Of a DNA stretch of 64,000 bases, positions 7,980 to 17,503 are shown one piece after another (positions within the stretch are counted from its first letter, which is position 1; each line of letters starts with the position of its first letter). The notes below the pieces were generated by a model, which worked only from the letters and a program-made list of their open reading frames with translations, was not told the origin of the DNA and searched no databases. A program made the translations under genes and the position numbers. Source of the DNA: an uncultured Gammaproteobacteria bacterium (GTDB lineage Bacteria; Pseudomonadota; Gammaproteobacteria; UBA6429; Thiohalophilaceae); contig CALBTB010000013.1 of assembly GCA_937967995.1 (NCBI GenBank), positions 62,001-126,000 of the forward strand. The letters are read 5' to 3'.

Positions 7980-9378
7980 CCCAGATTATATCAGTGATGA
8001 TACGTCAACTTCTTATGAAGTTGTCGATGCATTAGTATCGCCTTCCGGACACCTGGAAATTCTGTCCCAGGCGGAAGTCAGCAAATTGCTGGATACCAGT
8101 CAGGGTGGTTTGTATCACCTGTTTCGAAACTGTTCACTGGCAGTGCTGAACAGCGGTAGTCAGCTCGATGACGGCAAGGAACTGCTTGAGCGTTATGCCA
8201 ACTTCGATATTCGTGTTGTGCAGGAAGAGCGTGGTATCAAGCTGAAACTGAAAGCGGCACCTGCGCACGCATTTGTCGATGGAAAAATCATTAAAGGCAT
8301 CAGTGAACATCTGTTTGCCGTTGTGCGCGATGTGATTTATGTCAGTGACAAGGTGCAGGACAACCCGCATTTTAATCTGAAAGATTCCGATGGTATTACG
8401 AATGCCATTTTTCACATTTTACGCAATGCCAATATCCTGACCCCCGGTAAGTATCCCAACCTGGTTGTCTGCTGGGGTGGGCACTCCATCTCGCGTGAAG
8501 AGTACGACTATACAAAGGTCGTTGGTTATGAGATGGGCCTGCGTGGACTGGACATCTGCACCGGTTGTGGACCCGGTGCCATGAAAGGACCAATGAAAGG
8601 CGCAACCATTGGTCATGCCAAACAACGGATTCGAAATGGGCAGTATCTCGGTGTTACAGAACCGGGCATCATTGCCGCCGAATCACCCAACCCGATCGTC
8701 AATGACCTGGTGATCATGCCGGATATTGAAAAACGTCTTGAAGCGTTTGTGCGTACCGGTCACGGTATTATTGTGTTCCCCGGCGGTGTCGGTACCGCTG
8801 AAGAGATTCTGTACCTGCTGGGTATTCTGTTACATCCGGATAATAAAGATATTCCATTCCCGGTTGTATTTACCGGCCCGGCCAGTGCAGAAGGTTATTT
8901 TCGTGAGATAGATGCCTTCATTGGTGCCACGCTGGGCGAGGAAGTACAAAAGTTTTATCAAATCATTATTGATGATCCGGCGCAGGTGGCCAAGCATATG
9001 CATGCCGGCATTCAGGATGTCAGGCAGTATCGCAAAGATACAAATGACGCTTTTTATTTTAACTGGCTGCTAAGAATCGACCAGGCATTCCAGGAACCGT
9101 TTATGCCAACACATGAAAACATGGCTAACCTGGAATTACATAAAAACCAGGACCGGCATTTGCTGGCCGCCAATTTGCGCCGTATGTTTTCCGGTGTCGT
9201 GGCCGGTAACGTCAAGGATGAAGGTATTCGGGCAATCGAGAAACATGGTCACTTTGAAATTCGTGGCGACAAGGCTATTATGGAACCCATGGATTCATTG
9301 CTGGCCTCCTTTGTCGCTCAGCACCGTATGAAACTGCCCGGTAAGGAATATATTCCCTGTTACCGCATCATTAAATAA
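7957..9378 (+). CDS. ppnN: Pyrimidine/purine nucleotide 5'-monophosphate nucleosidase PpnN (LOG family)
   Basis: The 473-residue protein matches E. coli PpnN (YgdH), which hydrolyses nucleoside monophosphates to base and ribose 5-phosphate and is stimulated by ppGpp. The N-terminal domain begins LVSPSGHLEILSQAEVSKL; the Rossmann core carries the LOG signature PGGVGTAEEILYLLG and the preceding CTGCGPGAMKGPMKGA; a C-terminal domain follows. The ATG at 7957 overlaps the previous gene, and a GTG at 7972 would remove most of the overlap; homology does not decide. It is probably translated from the transcript of the two small upstream genes. Confidence 0.92.
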   Translation: MNWNSVSNPDYISDDTSTSYEVVDALVSPSGHLEILSQAEVSKLLDTSQGGLYHLFRNCSLAVLNSGSQLDDGKELLERYANFDIRVVQEERGIKLKLKAAPAHAFVDGKIIKGISEHLFAVVRDVIYVSDKVQDNPHFNLKDSDGITNAIFHILRNANILTPGKYPNLVVCWGGHSISREEYDYTKVVGYEMGLRGLDICTGCGPGAMKGPMKGATIGHAKQRIRNGQYLGVTEPGIIAAESPNPIVNDLVIMPDIEKRLEAFVRTGHGIIVFPGGVGTAEEILYLLGILLHPDNKDIPFPVVFTGPASAEGYFREIDAFIGATLGEEVQKFYQIIIDDPAQVAKHMHAGIQDVRQYRKDTNDAFYFNWLLRIDQAFQEPFMPTHENMANLELHKNQDRHLLAANLRRMFSGVVAGNVKDEGIRAIEKHGHFEIRGDKAIMEPMDSLLASFVAQHRMKLPGKEYIPCYRIIK

Positions 9379-9421
9379 GTCCAGATTATTTTGCGACCCC
9401 TAATCTGATACGATACAGGGC

Positions 9422-11152
9422 ATGTATCGTTATACCCTCATTGCCGTATTGTTCGTTATCTCGTTACCTGCCTGGTCTGCGCAGGTGACGGTAACCATCA
9501 ATGGTCTCGACAGTAAATTACTGGAGCATGTCCGTCAGTATCTGGAGATTTATCGCGAGCGGGATAACACGGAGCTGACAGAACTGCGACTGCAGCGTCT
9601 GCATGACCGGGCGCCGCAGCAAATCGAACTGGCCCTGCAGGCCTATGGCTATTACAAAGCCGATATACGATCCACATTCACTCGTACACCGGACGAATCA
9701 CACTGGACGGCTGTCTACACAATCCAGCACGGTGAAGTGATGCGCATTCATAAACTGGACCTGTCCATTACCGGACCGGGTAAAGATAACCCACTGTTAC
9801 AGGCCTATCTGAACAAGTTTCCGCTCAGGCAAGGGGAGCCGGTAGAACACGCATTGTATGACAAGGCGCGCGATACGTTATTGCGACTTGCATTTGAACA
9901 GGGTTACCTGGATGCGGGGCTGACAAAACGCCTGCTTCGCATTGATTTGAAAAAATACCGGGCGCTGGTTCAGTTACACCTTGAGACTGGTCAGAAATAT
10001 TATTTCGGTCCGGTACGGTTTCATCAGACCAGTATGGATGAAGACTTCATACGTCGTTTCGTCAAATTCAAGCAGGGCGATCCCTATAGTCCAATTCGGT
10101 TGCTGAACCTGCAGACGGCATTAAGTGATGCCGGCCTGTATCAGGCTGTCGAAGTGAAACCGGACAAGGAGAACACCCAGAACCAACAGGTACCGATTGA
10201 TGTCACACTGACGACGAGAAAGCCACGGGAATGGCGACTGGGTGTTGGATTTGCAACTGACACGGGCGCACGTGCCAGTGCTGTTCATTCACGGATAGTC
10301 GGAATGAAGGGGCACAAGTTTGACAGCCGCATTCTGCTGGCGGAGAAAAAGAACAGTGTAACGGCGGGTTATACCATTCCGCTGGAAAACCCAAGTACGG
10401 ATCAACTGGGTCTGGGTGCGCGTTATACCGATGAAACGACGGATAGCCGTGAAAGCCAGATTTATGGACTGACAACGAGTCACACGACCGCGTGGCGTGA
10501 ATGGCAGCGGACGGTCAGTCTTAACTATGAACAGGAAACCTATATTATTGCCCAAGAGCCGGAGCAGACAAAAAAAATTCTTTACCCTGCCATTAGCCTG
10601 ACACGCATCAAGGCGGATGACCGTATTTATACGCGACATGGTTCGCGTGTATTTGCAGAGTTACGTGGTGCAAATGAAAACCTGTTATCTGACACCAACT
10701 ACGGACAACTGCGGCTCGGCCTGAAATGGATCAGGGGTATATCAAAAGATGGCCGCATCATCCTGCGTGGTGACTTTGGTAGCACGAACGTTGCAGAGCT
10801 GGACAGACTGCCGGCCTCACAACGGTTTTTTGCCGGTGGTGATAACAGTGTTCGGGGATATGCTTACGAAGAACTCGGTCCAAAGAACGCCAGTGGTGAA
10901 GTAATCGGAGGCAAGCACCTGATTGTCGGTAGTGTTGAACTTGAGCACAGACTGAACGGCAACTGGAGTGCGGCCGTATTTTATGACATTGGTAATGCCG
11001 TTAATACAATCGGCGATGAATTATTTGCCGGTGCCGGTACCGGCCTGCGCTGGAACTCTCCGGTAGGCCCGGTACGATTTAATCTGGCCTGGGCGCTTGA
11101 TAAGGACGAGGACCAGTTTCGTTTACACATCGTGATAGGGCCAGACCTGTGA
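9422..11152 (+). CDS. tamA: Translocation and assembly module outer-membrane protein TamA
   Basis: The 576-residue Omp85-family protein starts with a signal peptide (MYRYTLIAVLFVISLPAWSA), then has POTRA-type domains over roughly residues 20-260 and a C-terminal beta barrel containing the FFAGGDNSVRGYAYEELGP motif and ending in a short strand (FRLHIVIGPDL). TamA works with TamB in autotransporter assembly and in phospholipid transport between the membranes. The stop overlaps the tamB start by four bases. Length and order are those of the usual tamAB operon. Confidence 0.95.
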   Translation: MYRYTLIAVLFVISLPAWSAQVTVTINGLDSKLLEHVRQYLEIYRERDNTELTELRLQRLHDRAPQQIELALQAYGYYKADIRSTFTRTPDESHWTAVYTIQHGEVMRIHKLDLSITGPGKDNPLLQAYLNKFPLRQGEPVEHALYDKARDTLLRLAFEQGYLDAGLTKRLLRIDLKKYRALVQLHLETGQKYYFGPVRFHQTSMDEDFIRRFVKFKQGDPYSPIRLLNLQTALSDAGLYQAVEVKPDKENTQNQQVPIDVTLTTRKPREWRLGVGFATDTGARASAVHSRIVGMKGHKFDSRILLAEKKNSVTAGYTIPLENPSTDQLGLGARYTDETTDSRESQIYGLTTSHTTAWREWQRTVSLNYEQETYIIAQEPEQTKKILYPAISLTRIKADDRIYTRHGSRVFAELRGANENLLSDTNYGQLRLGLKWIRGISKDGRIILRGDFGSTNVAELDRLPASQRFFAGGDNSVRGYAYEELGPKNASGEVIGGKHLIVGSVELEHRLNGNWSAAVFYDIGNAVNTIGDELFAGAGTGLRWNSPVGPVRFNLAWALDKDEDQFRLHIVIGPDL

Positions 11153-14100
11153 AGCGCTGGATCTTTTATATTACGACAGGTTGCCTGGTCTTTCTTCTGG
11201 TTAGTCTGACTGTTGTGCTCAATACTACATGGGGACTGACGCTGGCGCTCAATATCGCGTCCGCATCCCTGCCGGGTAAATTAACCTGGCAGCAGGCAGA
11301 CGGTAGTCTGGCCGGGACATTCATTTTATCAAAGCTGGAATACAAACATGATCAGGCGATAGTGGCCATTGATGAGTTGACCGGTAACTGGGAAGTCAGT
11401 CATTTGTTAAGCGGCACGGTGACGCTTGATCGGTTGGATGTCAGGGGTATCGACATTCAGTTGACAGGCCAGAAGTCGACACAGGCAACATCACCTGCCG
11501 ACCAAAGTGAGCTGGCGATAAACCTGCCTGTAAACATCAACCTTAATGCGGGTCGTTTTGAAATCATTTCCATTCGGACATCGCCACAGGCGGAACCGAT
11601 TACTGTTAGTAGTCTGGTCGTTTCCGTCCAGAACGAGGAGTCAACATTAAATATTCCGCAACTGACCGTGACTCGCGATCAACTCATCACAACGGTAACG
11701 GGCTCGATTCGTCTGCAAAACAGGTTGCCCGTGTCATTAACAACCGATACCAGCTATCAGATTAACAAGTCAACCCGAATTACAGGTACGGGCACTATTC
11801 GCGGTGATCTCGACAGGCTTGTGATCAGCCAGATGGTAACCGCGACGGACGAGGCAGGTAGTCAGGTAAAGTTAAATGCCACGCTTACTCAGTTGACAGA
11901 CAGGCCTGAATGGGTGGCACAATTAACCGACCTGAAGCTGGATTCCCGTTTATTGACGACTGAGGGCACTCCTGCCACGCTGACGGGGAAAGCGGATCTG
12001 CAGGGAAACCTGCAATCATTCACTGGCCAGTTTAATCTGGATGCCATGCACAAAGCCACCGGTCGTTTAGTCATGCAGGCTTCAATCGAATCGGGTCTGG
12101 ATTTAAATCGTTATGCATTTACCACGCAGGGAGATTTTTACGGTCTGGCCTTGCCTGAAGCACGTTATGTCATTAACGGCACCGGCAACCTGAAAGAAGT
12201 TAACCTGACGCGTTTATTCATCAATACGCTGGGTGGAGATATTCAGGGTCAGGCGAATATTGCCCTGCGTGATAATATCGCTGTTAATGCAGATCTGACA
12301 GCGACACAAATTGATACCGGCAAGCTGTCAGCAGACTGGCCGGGAACACTCAGTGCGAAACTGCAAATGAAATCGGAACTCAAAGGCGCATCGACACAGG
12401 TTAATTTTTCGTTGCAGGAGTTACAGGGTCGTGTGCGGGAATACCCTGTAAACGCGACAGCAAATGGTGTCTGGCAGGTAGATCAATTACAGCTCAAGAC
12501 TCTCGAGGCAAATATCAGTAAAACCCGGTTAACTGCCCGTGGTGTAATTAACAGACAATGGGATATGCAGGCCACACTGGACAGCCCGAGCCTGAATCAC
12601 CTGTGGCCGCAGTTGCATGGACAGGCCAGACTGGCGGTCAACATCAGTGGTAGCCGTACTGCACCGGCTGTTGCAGTGAACGGAAATCTCGCTGAACTGG
12701 AATATCTTGATGAACGTATAAAAGATGTCACGATTATGCTGTCTGGCAGTCTCGGTGAGGATGCACCGATCAATGCGGATATCACGGCAAAGGGCATCAA
12801 TAGCCAGTACATTGGCAATTGGCCAACAGCAACCCTGAGTCTGAAAGGTACCAATCGTCAGCATACACTGACCCTGAGTAGTGAAGACCAAAGTAGTGAG
12901 AACCAGCGTAGTGAACACCAGGCACAACCGTCATCGACGAAGCTGGTATTACAGGGTGGATTTACACCCTGGCAATGGCAGGGACAGATCAGCAGTCTGG
13001 ATTTTCAGTTTCCGAAGACCGGTCAGTGGCAGCTGACTTCGCCAGCGCAGCTAAATGTCGCTGCAAAGGAAGTTGAATTATCGAAGCTATGTCTGGCACA
13101 GAATGATTCAAATTTGTGTACTGCACTTGACTGGAAACAACAACAGCACGCGTTCAGCCTGACTGGCCAGTCACTGCCTCTTGCACTGGCACGCAACTGG
13201 TTGCCGGAAGCCATGCAGGTTGAAGGCCGAATCAATGTGAATGCTGATTATCGTCGTCAGGGAGATCTGCCTGCACAGGGCAAATTACATATTGATGCAC
13301 AGGAACAATCAATCAGGTTGAACCTTGCAAACAGTAATGAACAGGTTGTGCTTGGACAAACAACCATCAGTGCCAGTCTTGATAAAGCAGGTTTACGGGC
13401 GACTGTATCTGCACCGTTCAACAATGAGGGAGAAATTAGTGGTCAATTGTTATTGCCGGAATGGGTGGCACAGTTTCCTGTAGCTCGTGATCAGGATATT
13501 CGTGCCGAGATGACGATTGCAAAATTACCGGCGTCACTGGTAAGCAGTTTTATTCAGGATCTGGCTACGGCGCACGGACATTTCGGCATGCAGTTTTCTG
13601 TTTCAGGTCAGGTCGGACAGCCGCAGTTGCGTGGTGAAGCGACGTGGCGGGAAGGCCGGCTTGAAATCCCGGATGCAGGCATACAGGTTCGTGATATCCA
13701 GGCAAAGATACACAGCCTGGCAACCAACCAGATCGCTTTCAATGTCACAGCCCGTTCCGGTGACGGTCAACTGGAACTGACTGGCCAGAGTAGTTTGTCT
13801 GCCCAACAGGGATGGCCAACCGCAGCCAGGTTGATTGCGGATGACCTGGAAGTGATGAATACACCGGAAGCCTACATTCTGGTTGACTCGGATCTACGTG
13901 TCAGCCTGCAGGGTAGCCAGATAAAGTTAACGGGCGATATCACAGTGCCACGCGCCCGGCTACGACCACGCGGATTACCGGAAGGCACGGTTGCCGTGTC
14001 AAGGGATGCGGTTATCGTCAGTGAAGAGACATCAGAACAGGAATTATCACGCTGGCTGGTGACATCAAGAATCAGTGTAACACTGGGTGAGCTGGTGGAT

Positions 14101-14775
14101 TTCGATGGTTTTGGTGTAAGCGGTAAACTCAGGGGTAAACTGCTGCTCATCGATGAGCCGGGTAAACTGGTAACCGGCCAGGGTGAAATTAACATTGTTG
14201 ATGGTATTTACCGATTGCGGGGTCAGGATTTAAACATACGGCGAGGCAGAATGATCTTTGCCAATACGTTAATCGATGATCCGGGCATTGATGTTGAAGC
14301 GGTACGTGAGATAAACACGGTGACGGCGGGTGTACGAATCAAGGGCACTTTAAAGAATTCACAGTTATCATTGTTCTCAGAGCCGAGCATGGCCGAGTCG
14401 GATATTCTTTCGTACCTGATTTTCGGACACGCCTTTGAAGCAGGGACCAGCGCGGAAAGCGAGTCGGTTCGTAACACCGCAACGGCGATGGGATTTATCG
14501 CCGGAGATTTACTGGCACGCGATATTGGTGGTGAGCTGGGACTGGATGAACTGCGTATCGATGTGGGAGAGACTACCGAGCAGACAGCATTGGTGATGGG
14601 CAAGTATCTGTCACCCAAGTTATATGTGCGCTATTTAACGGGTATCGTCGAGTCCAGCAATATTGTGCAGATCCGTTATCAACTCACCCGGCGCATCCAG
14701 TTGCAAACAGAAGGGGGTTACCGGGGGTCGCAATCCATTACCGGTGGCGACATCTTTTTCACGTTTGAATATTAA
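11149..14775 (+). CDS. tamB: Translocation and assembly module inner-membrane protein TamB
   Basis: The 1208-residue product starts at a GTG within a GTGA overlap with tamA. It has an N-terminal signal-anchor (about residues 5-25), a very long region of repeated beta strands expected to form the AsmA-like lipid-conducting groove, and the C-terminal DUF490/TamB domain with IYRLRGQDLNIRRGRM, DPGIDVEAVREI and SDILSYLIFGHAF. A Gln/Ser-rich insert (SSEDQSSENQRSEHQAQPSS) near residue 580 looks like a disordered linker. It spans the periplasm and docks to TamA. Confidence 0.95.
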   Translation: MKRWIFYITTGCLVFLLVSLTVVLNTTWGLTLALNIASASLPGKLTWQQADGSLAGTFILSKLEYKHDQAIVAIDELTGNWEVSHLLSGTVTLDRLDVRGIDIQLTGQKSTQATSPADQSELAINLPVNINLNAGRFEIISIRTSPQAEPITVSSLVVSVQNEESTLNIPQLTVTRDQLITTVTGSIRLQNRLPVSLTTDTSYQINKSTRITGTGTIRGDLDRLVISQMVTATDEAGSQVKLNATLTQLTDRPEWVAQLTDLKLDSRLLTTEGTPATLTGKADLQGNLQSFTGQFNLDAMHKATGRLVMQASIESGLDLNRYAFTTQGDFYGLALPEARYVINGTGNLKEVNLTRLFINTLGGDIQGQANIALRDNIAVNADLTATQIDTGKLSADWPGTLSAKLQMKSELKGASTQVNFSLQELQGRVREYPVNATANGVWQVDQLQLKTLEANISKTRLTARGVINRQWDMQATLDSPSLNHLWPQLHGQARLAVNISGSRTAPAVAVNGNLAELEYLDERIKDVTIMLSGSLGEDAPINADITAKGINSQYIGNWPTATLSLKGTNRQHTLTLSSEDQSSENQRSEHQAQPSSTKLVLQGGFTPWQWQGQISSLDFQFPKTGQWQLTSPAQLNVAAKEVELSKLCLAQNDSNLCTALDWKQQQHAFSLTGQSLPLALARNWLPEAMQVEGRINVNADYRRQGDLPAQGKLHIDAQEQSIRLNLANSNEQVVLGQTTISASLDKAGLRATVSAPFNNEGEISGQLLLPEWVAQFPVARDQDIRAEMTIAKLPASLVSSFIQDLATAHGHFGMQFSVSGQVGQPQLRGEATWREGRLEIPDAGIQVRDIQAKIHSLATNQIAFNVTARSGDGQLELTGQSSLSAQQGWPTAARLIADDLEVMNTPEAYILVDSDLRVSLQGSQIKLTGDITVPRARLRPRGLPEGTVAVSRDAVIVSEETSEQELSRWLVTSRISVTLGELVDFDGFGVSGKLRGKLLLIDEPGKLVTGQGEINIVDGIYRLRGQDLNIRRGRMIFANTLIDDPGIDVEAVREINTVTAGVRIKGTLKNSQLSLFSEPSMAESDILSYLIFGHAFEAGTSAESESVRNTATAMGFIAGDLLARDIGGELGLDELRIDVGETTEQTALVMGKYLSPKLYVRYLTGIVESSNIVQIRYQLTRRIQLQTEGGYRGSQSITGGDIFFTFEY

Positions 14776-14888
14776 CCTTACATGAAATACTGATAAGAGA
14801 AATGACAAAACACCCTTGATCTGTCCTGCTTTCGACCCCAGACAATAATACAGTCCAATTCACTTCATAACTCAAAAGGTGAGAAACC

Positions 14889-15173
14889 ATGAGCAAGCGT
14901 GATGAATATGTTGAAAAACTGAAGCACAAGCTGGATGACTGGAACGAGGATATCGACAAGCTGGAGGCCAAGTCGTCTCACATCAAGGAGGAAATGAAGG
15001 AAAAATACAAGGATGAACTTGTCGTCGTGCGTCAGCACCGTGATACGGTCAGGGAAAAAGTCAAAGAACTGACAGAATCGAGCGAAAGTGCCTGGCATGA
15101 GCTCAAGGCGGGTGTAGAAGAAGCCTGGCATAAGCTGACCGAAGCCATCGACCGGGCACATTCCAAGTTTTAA
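14889..15173 (+). CDS. Small all-helical coiled-coil protein
   Basis: The 94-residue protein is highly charged and almost wholly predicted helix (KLKHKLDDWNEDIDKLEAKS, later EKVKELTESSESAWHELKAG). Heptad-like spacing of L, I and V supports a coiled coil. It resembles a widespread group of about 90-residue coiled-coil proteins of unknown function. AAGGTGAG precedes the ATG. It has no signal peptide or membrane segment. It stands alone and converges with the MarR gene. Confidence 0.75.
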   Translation: MSKRDEYVEKLKHKLDDWNEDIDKLEAKSSHIKEEMKEKYKDELVVVRQHRDTVREKVKELTESSESAWHELKAGVEEAWHKLTEAIDRAHSKF

Positions 15174-15177
15174 CCAG

Positions 15178-15195
15178 GGACAGTATTAACTGTCC
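15178..15195. terminator. Palindrome between convergent genes, possible weak terminator
   Basis: GGACAGT-ATTA-ACTGTCC is a perfect seven-base-pair stem straddling the stop codon of the MarR gene, just after the coiled-coil gene. There is no T-run on either strand, so termination is not certain. Confidence 0.35.
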
Positions 15196-15596
15196 GCAAC
15201 GATTTTTGAAGAAAGCCGGTTTACCTGTCGAATGGCTTCTTCCGGGTAGCGTCTGGAAAGATTCCTGACGACACCTTCTACTTCAATCCGTGCCAGTTCA
15301 AACCGCCGTAGACCGGCGTCCGTCAGGCGAATATAAAAAGAACGTTTATCAGAGCGGTGACTTAACGATTCAACGATACCCGCGGCAATTAACTGGTTCA
15401 CCATCGTGCTGGTGGTGGCCCGCGTTACATTAAAATGACGGCTTAAATCCGAAACCGTAATTTTTCCTGATTTGTTCAGAAACTCCATTGCTCTGAATTG
15501 TGGCAGGCGTAGTCCGGTGTAACGCAGTGCGAGATTTAATTTTCTTTCAAATGAAGATGATAAATCGAGTAACTCCAGCACATTCAGCAGTTCCAT
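15186..15596 (-). CDS. MarR-family transcriptional regulator
   Basis: The 136-residue protein has a MarR winged helix: SGKITVSDLSRHFNVTRATT (recognition helix) followed by the wing ESLSHRSDKRSFYIRLTDAG, where the DKR-x-F/Y-x-x-LT motif is diagnostic. Such regulators bind palindromes as dimers and respond to small ligands or oxidants. It is divergent from the DsrE-like gene, and a palindrome lies 22-36 bases upstream of its start. It probably represses itself and may control the neighbour. The ligand is unknown; it contains no cysteine. Confidence 0.9.
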   Translation of the reverse strand: MELLNVLELLDLSSSFERKLNLALRYTGLRLPQFRAMEFLNKSGKITVSDLSRHFNVTRATTSTMVNQLIAAGIVESLSHRSDKRSFYIRLTDAGLRRFELARIEVEGVVRNLSRRYPEEAIRQVNRLSSKIVADS

Positions 15597-15617
15597 ATGA
15601 CTTCCCCGGTTAAGTTA

Positions 15618-15640
15618 GTTAGCCTGTCTAACAATATAAT
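15618..15640. promoter_or_regulatory. Candidate MarR operator with adjoining -10 element
   Basis: The palindrome GTTAG-CCTGT-CTAAC (15618-15632) is followed two bases later by a perfect TATAAT (15635-15640) for rightward transcription toward the DsrE-like gene. On the other strand the overlapping TATATT could serve the marR promoter. A protein bound to the palindrome would occupy the spacer of the rightward promoter and the start region of the leftward one. The -35 for the rightward promoter is poor. Confidence 0.5.
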
Positions 15641-15737
15641 CATTTTATTGTATTCAAAATCACATAAGGCATATATATCCTAAGTTACATTCAATGCCCG
15701 TGTAACGAAAAATTCCTGTCTGGAAGAGGAGTATGCT

Positions 15738-16277
15738 ATGAATGCAGTTATCGAAAACAATATGGTATCACTGGAATCGCGTATCGAAAAAATTGAGGCA
15801 AGTCTGCCCCAAAACCGGGTATCGATTATTTTATTGTCAGGCGATTTCGACAAGGCAGTGGCGGCTTTCATCATGGCCAATGGTGCGATCGGAATGGGGA
15901 TGGAAGTGACGATGTATTTCACGTTCTGGGGCTGCAGTGTTATTAAAAAAGGTCGCAGGTTACGCGGTAAGAAATTTATGCATAAACTGGTTAACCTGAT
16001 GGTCCCGGCTTCTGCCAGAGATCTTGCGCCTTCAAAAATGTCATTTGGCGGTCTGGGACGGGCCATGTTTAACAAAATGATGGCCGGTAACATGGCATCA
16101 CTCGATGAACAGATTGATATAGCCGTTGAATCGGGTGTCAGGTTTCAGGTTTGTTCACCATCACTGAGTGTCATGGGCTTTGACGATGACGAGTGGCGGG
16201 TTCCGGTTGATATCTGCGGTGTTGCGGCCATGTATGAAGTCGCGTTGAATGCAAAAACTGCATACTTTATATCCTAA
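15738..16277 (+). CDS. DsrE/DsrF-like family protein
   Basis: The 179-residue protein belongs to the DsrE/DsrF/DrsH-like superfamily branch often annotated as peroxiredoxin-like: VSIILLSGDFDKAVAAFIMA, then VTMYFTFWGCSVIKKG, then FGGLGRAMFNKMM and RFQVCSPSLSVMGF. The cysteines in FWGC, VCSP and DICG are candidates for persulfide or thiol chemistry, as in sulfur-trafficking relatives. It is cytoplasmic. The 5' leader from the candidate promoter at 15635 would be about 90 bases. Divergence from the MarR gene suggests control by it. Confidence 0.85.
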   Translation: MNAVIENNMVSLESRIEKIEASLPQNRVSIILLSGDFDKAVAAFIMANGAIGMGMEVTMYFTFWGCSVIKKGRRLRGKKFMHKLVNLMVPASARDLAPSKMSFGGLGRAMFNKMMAGNMASLDEQIDIAVESGVRFQVCSPSLSVMGFDDDEWRVPVDICGVAAMYEVALNAKTAYFIS

Positions 16278-16334
16278 AAATTCACTGATTTTTGACATAT
16301 ACTAGGAGGTGGTTCCCCGCAAGAAGATGAAAAT

Positions 16335-17483
16335 ATGAAAAAGATCTGTTTTATCGCCTGCCTGACGTTTTTCAGCATGACAGCTCAGGCCGAAGCACCC
16401 TCGGCTGAACTGGTGCAAAAGGAGTTGCAATTGCTGGAAAACAGCATGAATAACCGTTCACCGGACAAATTTAATGAATTGCTCGATGTCGATACGGTTC
16501 TGAAAGTCGCGCTTGATGATCTCGATGTGGATGAAAATTATCGTAACGGGTTCATGAAGGGCGTTCGTGAAAATAAACACAAAATTATCACCAAGATACT
16601 TGGCCTGCTGGGCGAGTACGGTAGTGTCAAACTGCTTAAAGTGACGCACGCCGATGACATGTCCAGGGGGCTGATGCGTCTGGATTATGGCGACCAGGGA
16701 TACGGTTATATGGAGTTGCACCTGGTTCAGCGCCTGGGCAGAGTGTACATCGTAGACTGGTACGATTATGCGCTTGGCCAGGAGTATACGCGCAGCCTGC
16801 GCCAGATTGTGGCCGTTTCTTTTCCGAAACCCGATTTGATCGGCCGGGTCTTCGATATTGTCTCAAACCGCAGAACGATTTCGCGCAATATCGTGGCGGT
16901 CATTAACCTGGCAAAAGACAGAAAATACGATGAATTGATCAAAAAATATAATTCACTGGGCGCGCCATATAAAAAGATACCAATATTTATGCTGCTTATG
17001 GTCCAGACGGCAGGCAGCATGAATAACGACGATTTTTACAAACAGACCTTGTCAGATCTGGCCGAGTTTCATGGTAATAATCCCAGGCTGGGATTCATAC
17101 TTATTGATTATTATTACTATGCAGGCAAATACGAGACGGCCATCAAACTGATCGATAACCTGATTAAGGAATTTGGCGCTGAAGATGCGGGCATGCTGAC
17201 ACTCAAGAGTAACCTGTTGATTGAAATGGACAAGCCTGATCGGGCCCAGGTACTTATTGAACGAATAATTCGTATCGAACCGGAATACGAAGATGCATAC
17301 TGGCGCCTGCTGTCTCTGGTTATCAGTGATAAAAAGTACAGTCATGCTGTGCAGGTCTGTCAGAATCTGGAAACAAGGTTCGGTTATGACCTGAATAAAG
17401 AGGTAATGGCATCAGAGCCGGCATACAAAGATTTTATAGCTTCATCTGAGTATATGAACTGGCGAAAGAACAACAAGAAATAA
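16335..17483 (+). CDS. Exported TPR-like repeat protein
   Basis: The 382-residue protein has a signal peptide (MKKICFIACLTFFSMTAQAE). Residues 20-170 form an unrecognised domain (VDENYRNGFMKGVRENKHKI), and the C-terminal half has helical tetratricopeptide-like repeats (GFILIDYYYYAGKYETAIKL; LIERIIRIEPEYEDAYWRLL). It probably acts in the periplasm as a scaffold. An AGGAGGTGG motif lies too far upstream (over 20 bases) to serve this ATG; the GAAGATGAAAAT just before it is weaker. It is 20 bases before marC on the same strand. No specific function is predictable. Confidence 0.75.
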   Translation: MKKICFIACLTFFSMTAQAEAPSAELVQKELQLLENSMNNRSPDKFNELLDVDTVLKVALDDLDVDENYRNGFMKGVRENKHKIITKILGLLGEYGSVKLLKVTHADDMSRGLMRLDYGDQGYGYMELHLVQRLGRVYIVDWYDYALGQEYTRSLRQIVAVSFPKPDLIGRVFDIVSNRRTISRNIVAVINLAKDRKYDELIKKYNSLGAPYKKIPIFMLLMVQTAGSMNNDDFYKQTLSDLAEFHGNNPRLGFILIDYYYYAGKYETAIKLIDNLIKEFGAEDAGMLTLKSNLLIEMDKPDRAQVLIERIIRIEPEYEDAYWRLLSLVISDKKYSHAVQVCQNLETRFGYDLNKEVMASEPAYKDFIASSEYMNWRKNNKK

Positions 17484-17503
17484 TATTTAATAATGGAATA
17501 TAA

